Origin: DASRCB01 sp035653295
GTDB taxonomy: Bacteria; Acidobacteriota; Terriglobia; Bryobacterales; Bryobacteraceae
NCBI GenBank assembly: GCA_035653295.1
Contig: DASRCB010000021.1
Coordinates: 1 to 41,360 of the forward strand
Length of the DNA: 41,360 nucleotides
Reading direction: 5' to 3'
The notes under the pieces: model-generated
What the model was told of the DNA's origin: nothing
Databases searched by the model: none
The model's input: the letters and a program-made list of their open reading frames with translations, nothing else
Shown here: in pieces, positions 31,821 through 40,207 of the stretch
Layout of the letters: each line of letters opens with the position of its first letter
Position numbering within the stretch: the first letter of the stretch is position 1
Position numbers and translations under genes: made by a program

Positions 31821-33215
31821 ATGTACAGTCGGCGGGCTCTCCTTGCATCCATTGCGCTCTCGCCTTTTGCGGCTCGATCGGCGACACCGTTCCCCAGCCG
31901 CCGACCTCCTCGTCAAAAACGGAAATTCACGAGCAAAGCGGTCGAAGCCAAAATTGTCGAGGTCAGCCGGTCCATTCAGGATCCGGAACTCGCGTGGCTG
32001 TTCACAAACTGCTTTCCCAACACCTTGGACACGACGGTTCGAACCAGCATCATCGATGGAAAACCGGACACGTTCGTGGTCACCGGCGACATTGACGCCA
32101 TGTGGCTGCGGGATTCGTCGGCTCAGGTATGGCCTTATCTGCCGCTCGTAAAGTCTGATCCCGCGCTCAGGACGCTGATCGAGGGCGTCATCAGGCGCCA
32201 GACGCGCTCGATCCTGATCGATCCTTATGCCAATGCCTTCAACTTCGGCCCAACCGGAAGCGAGTGGGACAAGGATCTTACGGCAATGAAGCCGGAACTG
32301 CACGAGCGTAAGTGGGAGATCGACTCTCTCTGCTACCCCGTTCGTCTGGCGCACGGGTACTGGAAACAGACCGGCGATGCGTCCTGCTTCGACGCGAACT
32401 GGCGTGAGGCGGCGAAGCTCATTGTCCGCACCTTCCGCGAACAGCAGCGGCTTCACGATCGAGGACCGTACAGATTTCAACGGGTCACCGCCGTGCCGGG
32501 AGATTCACTGCCGCAGGATGGCTACGGAAATCCAACCAAACCATGCGGCCTCATTCACTCAGGTTTCCGCCCGTCTGACGACGCGTGCATCTTTCCGTTC
32601 CTGATACCATCGAACCTTTTCGCGGTCACCGCGCTCAGCCACCTCGAGGAGATCCACAGCACCGTACTCCACGACACCGCGGCCGCTCGGGAATGTGCGG
32701 GTCTCAGGGATCAGGTCCGTGAAGCGCTGCGGACGCACGCGACAGCAATCAAACCCGGTTACGGGGAGGTGTATGCGTACGAGGCGGACGGTTTTGGCAA
32801 TCAGCTATTCCAGGACGACGCCAATGTTCCAAGCCTCCTCGCTCTGCCTTACCTGGGCTGCTGCCCGCTCGATGATCCGCTGTACCAACGCACGCGAAAA
32901 CTGGTGTTGAGCGACAGCAATCCCTATTTCTTCCGCGGCAGGGCGGCGCAGGGGCTCGGCGGTCCGCATTCGGGGGCCAACATGATCTGGCCTCTGGGCA
33001 TCATCACGCGTGGACTGACCACCCCCGATCCGCACGAGGTTGCGGACTGCCTTGCGACGTTGAAAGCCACTCATGCAGGAACCGGCTTCATGCACGAATC
33101 CTTTAACAAGGACGATGCCTCCAGGTTCACGCGGCCATGGTTTGCGTGGGCGAACACGCTCTTCGGCGAATTCATCCTCCATGTCCATGAGCGCTTTCCC
33201 GCTCTGATCTCATGA
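31821..33215 (+). CDS. Glycoside hydrolase family 125 protein (exo-alpha-1,6-mannosidase-like), Tat-exported
   Basis: A 464-residue exported enzyme. A twin-arginine-like signal (YSRRALLASIALSPFAARSA) precedes an (alpha/alpha)6-barrel catalytic domain. GH125 hallmarks are VVTGDIDAMWLRDSSAQVWP, ILIDPYANAFN, ERKWEIDSLCYPVRLAHGYW, GFRPSDDACIFPFLIPSN, YAYEADGFGNQLFQDDANVP and the C-terminal GTGFMHESFNKDDASRFTRP. The family removes alpha-1,6-mannose from glycans. I chose the ATG at 31821, nearer a -10-like site, over 31812; the difference is three residues. Its stop overlaps a potential start of the next frame by 4 nt, and the next protein begins about 104 nt later. It probably degrades mannan or N-glycan material outside the cytoplasm. 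Confidence 0.9.
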   Translation: MYSRRALLASIALSPFAARSATPFPSRRPPRQKRKFTSKAVEAKIVEVSRSIQDPELAWLFTNCFPNTLDTTVRTSIIDGKPDTFVVTGDIDAMWLRDSSAQVWPYLPLVKSDPALRTLIEGVIRRQTRSILIDPYANAFNFGPTGSEWDKDLTAMKPELHERKWEIDSLCYPVRLAHGYWKQTGDASCFDANWREAAKLIVRTFREQQRLHDRGPYRFQRVTAVPGDSLPQDGYGNPTKPCGLIHSGFRPSDDACIFPFLIPSNLFAVTALSHLEEIHSTVLHDTAAARECAGLRDQVREALRTHATAIKPGYGEVYAYEADGFGNQLFQDDANVPSLLALPYLGCCPLDDPLYQRTRKLVLSDSNPYFFRGRAAQGLGGPHSGANMIWPLGIITRGLTTPDPHEVADCLATLKATHAGTGFMHESFNKDDASRFTRPWFAWANTLFGEFILHVHERFPALIS

Positions 33216-33319
33216 CGCTCGAAGGCGGCCGCAGCCGCGGAGCAAGTGTTCACGGCCCCGTTACAGACGCATCGGATGTTGAGAAGCAAAAAGCCCACAA
33301 TAACCGCAGGGAGGGAGCA

Positions 33320-34882
33320 GTGAATCTGAATCGACGCACTTTTCTGCACGCGGTCGGGACGGCGGGATCCGCGGCGGGTCTGGGGTCCGTTGCCGCGCAG
33401 GCAGAAATGCCCGAACACAACTGGGAGAAATACGATTTCGGCGGCGGTCCGCAGGTCCAGGACAGGTTGTATCAGGGGCCGTTTCCGCAATACTCGGCCG
33501 ATGCCGTGGTTCCCGGAAGCGATGTGGTTATGGTGACCACGCCCTCCACGGACATCGTTCCTAATTACGGCATGGGCCTGGTGGTCTACATTTCGGGCGA
33601 TATCGGACCGCCGCATCTGCCGGGCGAAACGCTCGAAAAATCGCTGGAAGATCTGGTCAAGATTCCGTTCACCCAGAAGATTTACCTCCGGCCCAACTGG
33701 AGAGAGGTTCAGAACAAGCCCGGCAAACTGGACTTGCCCGACTGGTGGCGCATCACCTTCGATCTGGCGAAACGCTATAACAAGCGAGTCGGGTTTCGCA
33801 TCATGCTCGAAAATCCGGATTTCCCGGAACCAGGGATGCCCGAGTTCCTGATGAGCAAGGTCCCGTACGTTGCGCTGCGAGGCGAGTGGAAGGGCAACGC
33901 ATCGGAAACGCGCTACCGCAAACAGCATCGCATGCCCCGCTACGATCACCCGGAGTATCAGGCTGCATTTCGGGAGCTGAATGAAATGCTGGCAGCCGAG
34001 CTGAACGGGAATCCCCAGGTCGAGTATATGGACACGATGATGTACGGTTTCTGGGGCGAGGGTCACACGTGGCCCTTCGAAGGCAATAATTTTCCGAGCA
34101 ATGTGGTGGCCGAACAGACCTGGATGAAGATGCTCGAGGCCCAGCTCGGCATATGGACCAGGGTCCCTCTGGTGACGAACACGCAGCCGGATTTCAGTCA
34201 CGTCGGCAACGCCGCTCTACTGGACCACACCATTCGTACGCACAACTGGATTCGAACCGATACCATCTTCATCGAAAATACGCAGATCGAAGCGCTGAGC
34301 AATCGGCCGGCCTGGACCGCCGCCGTGTGCGAAGTCGGAATGACTACCGGCGACCCGGAGCACGTGCGGCTCGACGATGGCATCACCTACAACGAGAAGA
34401 TTACGTCTCATGTGCTGGATGTCGGAGCCAACTACTGGTCGGTTTGGAACTGGCATCACATCGCGGCGAAAAACATCCTGAGTTATTACGACAAGTATCC
34501 CGAGCCGATCGATTCGATTGCCCGGCGCATCGGCTATCGGGTTCGGCCCTCATTCATCTGGAGTTTCAACCGGGAGGGGACACCCGGGCTGGTTATCGGG
34601 CTGGCGAACACCGGGGTGGCAGGCGTTCCGGGCGTACTGCGGCTCACTGCATTCAGCGAGGATGGAGCGGTGAGGGTCAGCGGGTGCGTCGATCCCGGAT
34701 ATCCGAAACCGACGGGAATCCGCCAGGCCATGCTCATGCTGCCTCGAGGAACCGATTGGCAGGGCCTGCGTTTGAAAGCAGAGCTGGAGGTGAAGGGCGT
34801 TCGTTATCCCGTAAACTGGGCCTGCCGTCAGAAGACGAACCCGGACGGATCGCTGACCCTGACGCGCAATGTGCGCTCTTAG
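33320..34882 (+). CDS. Tat-exported TIM-barrel glycoside hydrolase-like protein
   Basis: A 520-residue protein with a twin-arginine signal (LNRRTFLHAVGTAGSAAGLG). Mature part: KIYLRPNWREVQNKPGKLD, then RVGFRIMLENPDFPEPGMPE, then VEYMDTMMYGFWGEGHTWPF with a probable catalytic Glu, NTQPDFSH and ANYWSVWNWHHIAAKNILSY. The barrel resembles DUF4832/GH42-like domains, and a C-terminal beta-sandwich (about 430-520) follows. I cannot assign a CAZy family. The GTG at 33320 has GGGAGG 7 nt upstream and starts at the signal peptide, so it beats the ATG at 33212, which overlaps the GH125 stop. Likely co-transcribed with GH125 for glycan breakdown. Confidence 0.75.
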   Translation: MNLNRRTFLHAVGTAGSAAGLGSVAAQAEMPEHNWEKYDFGGGPQVQDRLYQGPFPQYSADAVVPGSDVVMVTTPSTDIVPNYGMGLVVYISGDIGPPHLPGETLEKSLEDLVKIPFTQKIYLRPNWREVQNKPGKLDLPDWWRITFDLAKRYNKRVGFRIMLENPDFPEPGMPEFLMSKVPYVALRGEWKGNASETRYRKQHRMPRYDHPEYQAAFRELNEMLAAELNGNPQVEYMDTMMYGFWGEGHTWPFEGNNFPSNVVAEQTWMKMLEAQLGIWTRVPLVTNTQPDFSHVGNAALLDHTIRTHNWIRTDTIFIENTQIEALSNRPAWTAAVCEVGMTTGDPEHVRLDDGITYNEKITSHVLDVGANYWSVWNWHHIAAKNILSYYDKYPEPIDSIARRIGYRVRPSFIWSFNREGTPGLVIGLANTGVAGVPGVLRLTAFSEDGAVRVSGCVDPGYPKPTGIRQAMLMLPRGTDWQGLRLKAELEVKGVRYPVNWACRQKTNPDGSLTLTRNVRS

Positions 34883-34961
34883 CTCTCTGGACGGGTGGAG
34901 AACACCGGCTTGAGCAAAGCCGTCCGTGACATGGAGTCCGCGTCCGGACCGCCTCAAGCCC

Positions 34962-35867
34962 TCAGATCGCATGTTGATGCAGCATTTCCAGTTCGTCGAG
35001 GGTGCGGGGCCAGTCTGCGCCGAGCAGGCGGGAGAGGCCGCGGTCGGCGAGGACGCGGCCGCCGGTCTGGCAACGAGCGCAGTAGTTCGTCTCATTGTCG
35101 GCGTAGCGGATGCGCTGCACCTTCTCGCCACAGCGTGGACAGGGCTGGCCGTAGCGGCCATGGACGGCCATACCTTCGCGGAAGGCGGTTACCTTCTCCG
35201 GGAATTTCCCGCGAGCCTCGGTACTCAGACGATCGATCCAGAGACGCAGCGTGCGGCGCGTGGCCTCGAAGAGCCGGTCCCATTCTTCTGCTTTGAGCTT
35301 CTGCGTCTGCGCGATCGGCGACAGCCGCGCGTCGTGCAGAATCTCATCGGAGTAGGCGTTTCCGATCCCGCACAGCACGCGCGGGTCGGTGAGAGCGCGC
35401 TTGAGAGTATGGTTCTCGAGGACGAGCGCGGCGCGGAAGGCGGCGGGATCGGCGCTGAATACGTCGATCCCTCCCGGATCCAATGCGCGCAGGCCTTCCT
35501 CGCCGGAAGCCACGTGCAGCGACGCACGGCGCTTCGTGCCCGCTTCGGTGAGGGTGAGCGAGCCCTGAGGAAAATCGAACGCGGCCAGGTTCTGGCGTCC
35601 CGCCAGGCGGACCTGCGGAGGACGCCAGTGAAGCCGGCCGGCGATCATCAGATGCAGGACCAGCCAGAGGTCACCCTCGAGCCCGATGGCGATGCGCTTC
35701 CCCACGTGGCTGAGCCGCTTGACGACGCGGCCGTTCGCATCAGCCACCGGTGGCTGTGTGCTGCGCAACAGGAACGGACTGGCCAGGCGCACGCGCTCGA
35801 GCGGTTGGTTCAGGATGCGCGCCTCGAGTGCGGCGACGTAGGCCAGGATATCGGGAAGCTCAGGCAC
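34962..35867 (-). CDS. Fpg/Nei family DNA glycosylase
   Basis: A 301-residue DNA-repair glycosylase/AP lyase. The N-terminus PELPDI supplies the catalytic Pro and Glu of the family (the canonical form is PELPEV, here E is replaced by D). WLVLHLMIAGRLHWRPP and the helix-two-turn-helix motif CGIGNAYSDEILHDARLSP are present. The C-terminal zinc finger is CPRCGEKVQRIRY, then NYCARCQTGG. The missing second Glu and unusual finger tail (ADRGLSRLL) suggest a subgroup apart from classic MutM; substrate may be oxidised purine or pyrimidine. Start is a GTG at 35867, with AGAAGAA just before it. Isolated gene, convergent with the glycosidase above and 42 bp from the cytochrome gene. Confidence 0.87.
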   Translation of the reverse strand: MPELPDILAYVAALEARILNQPLERVRLASPFLLRSTQPPVADANGRVVKRLSHVGKRIAIGLEGDLWLVLHLMIAGRLHWRPPQVRLAGRQNLAAFDFPQGSLTLTEAGTKRRASLHVASGEEGLRALDPGGIDVFSADPAAFRAALVLENHTLKRALTDPRVLCGIGNAYSDEILHDARLSPIAQTQKLKAEEWDRLFEATRRTLRLWIDRLSTEARGKFPEKVTAFREGMAVHGRYGQPCPRCGEKVQRIRYADNETNYCARCQTGGRVLADRGLSRLLGADWPRTLDELEMLHQHAI

Positions 35868-35909
35868 TTCTTCTCAGCTTCCATGCCGCGGAGGCGCTTT
35901 GCAAGTCGA

Positions 35910-38570
35910 TTACTTCACTGCAATGGTCGTATTTCCCACCGAGATGGATCCTCCGATACGCAACATGATCGGTGTGGCGTCTCCGGGAGCGATGTCCGCC
36001 GGCACGCGCACGTTGATCTGCATGACACCGGCGACCAGCGTCGGTGCGCCGCCGGCGTACAGGATGTCGGCCTCCTTGCCGCCGATGTACACGTCGAGGT
36101 CTTCGTCTGCTTCGAGGTCGTTCGCTTCGGAAACGATGGCGCCGTCCCAAACCGCGTTCTGGAGCGCGCCGCCACCGTTGGCGTAAACGACAATGATCCC
36201 GCCTCGCGCAGCGGGCTGGTTCGCGCCATTGACGGTATATTGCTGGGTCTGTGCGTCGTAATTGAGCACTGTCGCCTGCCCCGAACCCGTGCCATCGAGC
36301 GAAAAGATCGCCGGTCCATAGCTGGTGACCGGAATCACTACGGGATCGGACAGGATGCCGTTATTCTCCACCTGCATGATGGTGCTGGCGTGCCCGGACA
36401 CGTCGAAGGGCACGACGGCATTCACCTGGGTGGCCGATGCATACGTAATCGGCGCCGGCATACCATCGAACAGCACTCGGGTAGCGCCGAGGAGCCGATC
36501 GGCCATACCCGCGGAATTGATCTGCATCGTGGCCGGGCTGGATGCTCCCAGGTTCGCTCCGAAGACCGCGATCAGAAGGCCCGGGCTGACCATGCCGCTC
36601 TCATAGCTGGCGGCATTCCTTACCCCTGAAACATCGAACTGCGGACGCGCGGTGGCGGTGGCGTGGATGGTGACGCTGGCCTGATTGGAGTCGACCAATC
36701 CATCGGAGGCGGCGAAGGTGAATGTATCCACGCCCTCGAAACCGGGATCGGCGCGAACCGTGGCCGTAGTGCCGTCAATGATTGCCGTGCCGTGCTGCGG
36801 TTGCTGGACAACGCGCATTACGACAGGCGTGCCGAGCGGGTCCGCGGCCTGTAGTCGAAGGTCTGCCGTGGAGCCCGAAACCGCATCGAGCGAGGCGCCG
36901 CTGGCTATGGGCGCCCGATTCTCGGTACCCGTTAACGAGCCGGGCGACGAATGGCATGCATAGCAGCCTACCTGGAATCCGCGGTAAAGCTGCAGCGTTC
37001 CAAAGTCGCTCTGCAGCGTCCGCGCGGTGAACGCCCGCGACAGCACCGTGCCCTTCAGATCGGCCCCGTGGCAGTTCTGACATATCTGCGTGCCGTTCTC
37101 CGCGACATCCGGATGAGCATCCACCCAGGCCTGACCGACCGGATGCATTCCGTGCGGCCCGTTCAGGCCTGCGCTCACGGACGCATGGCAGGCGGTGCAC
37201 TCGCCCAGCGTGCCGGCGTACTTCTGTTTGGCGATGCTTTGCAGGTTGTCGTTCACGTGCGAGCTGGGGAACTCGGCATGCGTGCTGCCGTGGCAGGACT
37301 CGCAGAACAGGTTCCCGTGTCCCGTCGAGAACCGGTATAAAGACGCGCCGACGACGGGAACGTTGGAGTTGGTTGCGTAGGTGAGGTCCGCGGGAATGCG
37401 GAGCCCACTTCCGTTGAACGCATTGGTGTATTGAATGGCGCCGGCGTTTTTTACCGCCGTGCCGGTATGGCAGTTCTGGCACGCCGGTTCATCGAGCCAT
37501 CCGCGACGCGTATTGTCCCCTGTGCGAGCCATCGCTCCGTGGCAGCTCTGGCATTGAATCGCCGGTGTACCATTCGCCGCTACGGCATTTCCCATTACTC
37601 CGCGCAGGCATTTCGTGGTCGAACCCGGATGACAGCGGTAACAGGCGGAACGATCGCCGCTGTCGCCGAGCGACACATTGGTGGCAGGGTCGATCACGTG
37701 TGCGTGGTAACCGTGGATTGCGGAAGTGAGCGCGGGCGCGCCGGGCTGTCCCGAAGTTCCTAGCGCGTTGCTGGAGTGACAGGACCCGCAGAGAATCGGG
37801 TGACCGCCGGCGGCGGTGGCGCTCAGACCCGCCGGGTTGTACCCCATGGCCTTCAGCGCCGATACATACGCGCCGAGCCCGCTCTGCCGGTCGTCGTGCA
37901 GGCGAAGGATGTTCAGCTTGTAGTCGCGCTCTGCCACGGGATTCCACGCCCAGCCTGCTTTCGGCTGCGCCGCGGGACCTGATCCGGAGCCGTGACAAGT
38001 TTTACAGCTCATTTCGTCGGAAACAGGCAATACGATATCGGTCTGCGCCAGCAAAGCTCCCGTCGAGTCTCTGGCGATCAGCCGCATCATGGGGTAGTAA
38101 TTCTTGTTTCCCTTGTCGTCGAACGGCGTGATTGGAATCGCATCGGCCGTGAACCAGTTCTTCGTGGAGTCGAACTTCATCGGCTGCGCCTTGTTGGAAA
38201 CTCCAGGCATGGAGTTTCCCGTCAGGCCGACGTCAGGCGCAGGCGAGGCGCCGAAGATCGGCTTTACATACTGCCAGAAGTTCGATTTCTTCGCGGATGA
38301 AGTGTTGATGGACCCGGTCGGATCGGCGATGGCCTGATAAGTAACAGTAATGCCGGAAGTGCTGCGAACGAGCCGGCCGTTGGCGTCCATCAGTTGTGCG
38401 TGAATGGTGTTGTAAGGGGGCAGGATTGCGTAGATGGAGTAATCTCCGTCCATGCAATGCATGCCCAGATCGTTCCAGCCGACGAGGCGGTACATCGGCG
38501 CCGCGCCGATCGGCGGAACAACAAGGATCGCCGCCATGACTGCTGCGGCGACCAAAATGGTCCGCTGCAT
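35910..38570 (-). CDS. Nonaheme c-type cytochrome with Ig-like and TIGR03437 C-terminal domains
   Basis: An 886-residue secreted protein. A signal peptide (ILVAAAVMAAILVVPPIGA) precedes an N-terminal domain with YRLVGWNDLGMHCMDGDYS, which I have seen in other multiheme proteins. Nine CxxCH heme sites lie between about residues 189 and 540: CKTCH, CGSCH, CYRCH, CQSCH, CQNCH, CESCH, CTACH, CQNCH and CYACH. Then comes a cadherin/Ig-like module (about 560-640: TVRADPGFEGVDTFTFAASD) and a TIGR03437 domain (about 655-886: NAASYESGMVSPGLLIAVFG, then VLFDGMPAPITY). GGAGG stands 7 nt before the ATG at 38570. Probably an extracellular or cell-surface electron-transfer protein. The frames read in other directions here are shadows. 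Confidence 0.9.
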   Translation of the reverse strand: MQRTILVAAAVMAAILVVPPIGAAPMYRLVGWNDLGMHCMDGDYSIYAILPPYNTIHAQLMDANGRLVRSTSGITVTYQAIADPTGSINTSSAKKSNFWQYVKPIFGASPAPDVGLTGNSMPGVSNKAQPMKFDSTKNWFTADAIPITPFDDKGNKNYYPMMRLIARDSTGALLAQTDIVLPVSDEMSCKTCHGSGSGPAAQPKAGWAWNPVAERDYKLNILRLHDDRQSGLGAYVSALKAMGYNPAGLSATAAGGHPILCGSCHSSNALGTSGQPGAPALTSAIHGYHAHVIDPATNVSLGDSGDRSACYRCHPGSTTKCLRGVMGNAVAANGTPAIQCQSCHGAMARTGDNTRRGWLDEPACQNCHTGTAVKNAGAIQYTNAFNGSGLRIPADLTYATNSNVPVVGASLYRFSTGHGNLFCESCHGSTHAEFPSSHVNDNLQSIAKQKYAGTLGECTACHASVSAGLNGPHGMHPVGQAWVDAHPDVAENGTQICQNCHGADLKGTVLSRAFTARTLQSDFGTLQLYRGFQVGCYACHSSPGSLTGTENRAPIASGASLDAVSGSTADLRLQAADPLGTPVVMRVVQQPQHGTAIIDGTTATVRADPGFEGVDTFTFAASDGLVDSNQASVTIHATATARPQFDVSGVRNAASYESGMVSPGLLIAVFGANLGASSPATMQINSAGMADRLLGATRVLFDGMPAPITYASATQVNAVVPFDVSGHASTIMQVENNGILSDPVVIPVTSYGPAIFSLDGTGSGQATVLNYDAQTQQYTVNGANQPAARGGIIVVYANGGGALQNAVWDGAIVSEANDLEADEDLDVYIGGKEADILYAGGAPTLVAGVMQINVRVPADIAPGDATPIMLRIGGSISVGNTTIAVK

Positions 38571-38650
38571 GGCATGTCCTCCGTCGATAGGAGATTGCGG
38601 CTACAGTCTAAACCTGTTGGGTCGCCGTTGAGAAGAGGAAGTGTGGGTTA

Positions 38651-40189
38651 TTACACCGCGCCGGCAATCTTCAGCGTAATGGCGTAGTCGCACGGCTTCT
38701 GCGCCGGCAATTCGACATGTAGACCTGTCGACTCCTGCCGCCATTGCAGCTTTCCGCCGTAGCCAAGCAGCTCGACGTTGGCGATTTTTCCAGGACGCGT
38801 GCGCGCGCGGGCGCCAAGCGCGGGGATGACGGCTTCTTTCGCGGGCCAGCCCATAATGAATGCGTAAAGCGTTTCGCCCTTGCGCGTGAATCGTACGTCT
38901 GAGGCGGTCAGGTCCTTCCGTTTGTCCTCATTGAAGCTGGCGCTCTCGGTCTTGGGTTTCGCGGTACCCGGCCCTTCGCCGAAGACCTTCCACGGCCGCG
39001 AGGCATAAATTCCTTCGCTGTTCACCGCCATCCATTTCGTGATCTCCTGCAGCACCATGTATTCGGTCGCGTCGAGTTCTCCGTTGTTGGGCAGCGGGAA
39101 ATTCAGCAGCAGGTTGCCGTTGCGGCTGACGATATCGACCAGCATGTCGACGACGGTTTTCGGCGACTTGTAATGATCGTTGGCGCGGTAGTGCCAGTCG
39201 CCGACGCTGGTGTCGGTCTGCCACGGCTCGGGCCAGATGTTATCCACAATGCCGCGCTCGACGTCGAGGATGCACGTTCCGCTGGCGCAGTCCTCGCGCC
39301 GTTTGCTGGTGTAAACGGCCTGGGTCGTCCCGCCGTGCCGCTTCGCGCTGAGGTTATACAGGTTGGCCACCTGATTCAGGCCATACTCCTCGAACGGCAG
39401 CGGACCGTCGGTATAGAGCAGGTCGGGCTGGTAGTTGTCGACCAGATCCTTGATACGGCGATACCAGTGCTGCCGCCACGAATCCGGGATGCCGACCTCA
39501 TTCCAGGGGAGGTCGGTGTAGACCTTTGGGCAGTCGCAGTACAGATCGGCGAAGCGCGGGTTGGCGCCGTCGTATGGCACTCCGGCCATCGAGCCGGTCT
39601 TGTCGCTGCCGTGGCTGGTGGAGAACCACTTGTAAGTGATCCACAGGTGCTCGGTAACTCCGAACGGCAGCCCTTCCTTCAGTGCGGCTTTTCGGAACTG
39701 GCCGACGACGTCGCGCTTCGGACCCATCTTCACCGCGTTCCAGCGCGTGTACTTCGAGTTCCACAGGTCGAAATTGTCGTGGTGCACGCCCATGGTGACA
39801 AAGTATTTCGCGCCAGCCTGCTTGTATAGCTTCATCAGGCGCTCGGGGTCGAAGCGGTCCGCCTTCCATCTGGGGATCAGGTCTTTGTAGCCGACGCGCG
39901 AGGGATGGCCAAAATGCTCAACATGGTATTTGTATTGCTCGCTGCCCTGCATGTACATGTTGCGCGCGTACCAGTCGCCGGCCTCTATGCCCGATTGCGG
40001 TCCCCAGTGCGCCCAGATGCCGAACTTAGCGTCCCGGAACCAGCGCGGCGCCTCCCAGTGCGCCAGGGATTCGCGCGTGCCGGCGAACGGGCCGGGCTGG
40101 ATGCCGAAGTTGAAGCTCTGCTGCGCGGCAGACTTTCGTGGCAGTAGCAAAGCAATCGCGCCGAGCGCGGTTCGCCGTGTAATGTCCAT
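38651..40189 (-). CDS. Alpha-L-fucosidase-like protein (glycoside hydrolase family 29)
   Basis: A 512-residue exported GH29 enzyme that would release fucose from glycans. A twin-arginine signal (ITRRTALGAIALLLPRKSAA) is followed by the TIM barrel: RWFRDAKFGIWAHWGPQSG, then AKYFVTMGVHHDNFDLWNSK, RDVVGQFRKAALKEGLPFGV and LVDNYQPDLLYTDGPLPFEE. The Asp of the last is the expected nucleophile. NGNLLLNFPLPNNGELD is the usual end of the barrel. A beta-sandwich C-terminal domain completes it (about 390-512). It follows the membrane-protein gene after 18 bp on the same strand. No Shine-Dalgarno stands out before the ATG. Confidence 0.92.
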   Translation of the reverse strand: MDITRRTALGAIALLLPRKSAAQQSFNFGIQPGPFAGTRESLAHWEAPRWFRDAKFGIWAHWGPQSGIEAGDWYARNMYMQGSEQYKYHVEHFGHPSRVGYKDLIPRWKADRFDPERLMKLYKQAGAKYFVTMGVHHDNFDLWNSKYTRWNAVKMGPKRDVVGQFRKAALKEGLPFGVTEHLWITYKWFSTSHGSDKTGSMAGVPYDGANPRFADLYCDCPKVYTDLPWNEVGIPDSWRQHWYRRIKDLVDNYQPDLLYTDGPLPFEEYGLNQVANLYNLSAKRHGGTTQAVYTSKRREDCASGTCILDVERGIVDNIWPEPWQTDTSVGDWHYRANDHYKSPKTVVDMLVDIVSRNGNLLLNFPLPNNGELDATEYMVLQEITKWMAVNSEGIYASRPWKVFGEGPGTAKPKTESASFNEDKRKDLTASDVRFTRKGETLYAFIMGWPAKEAVIPALGARARTRPGKIANVELLGYGGKLQWRQESTGLHVELPAQKPCDYAITLKIAGAV

Positions 40190-40207
40190 ATTTTTGATCC
40201 GGTTCGA

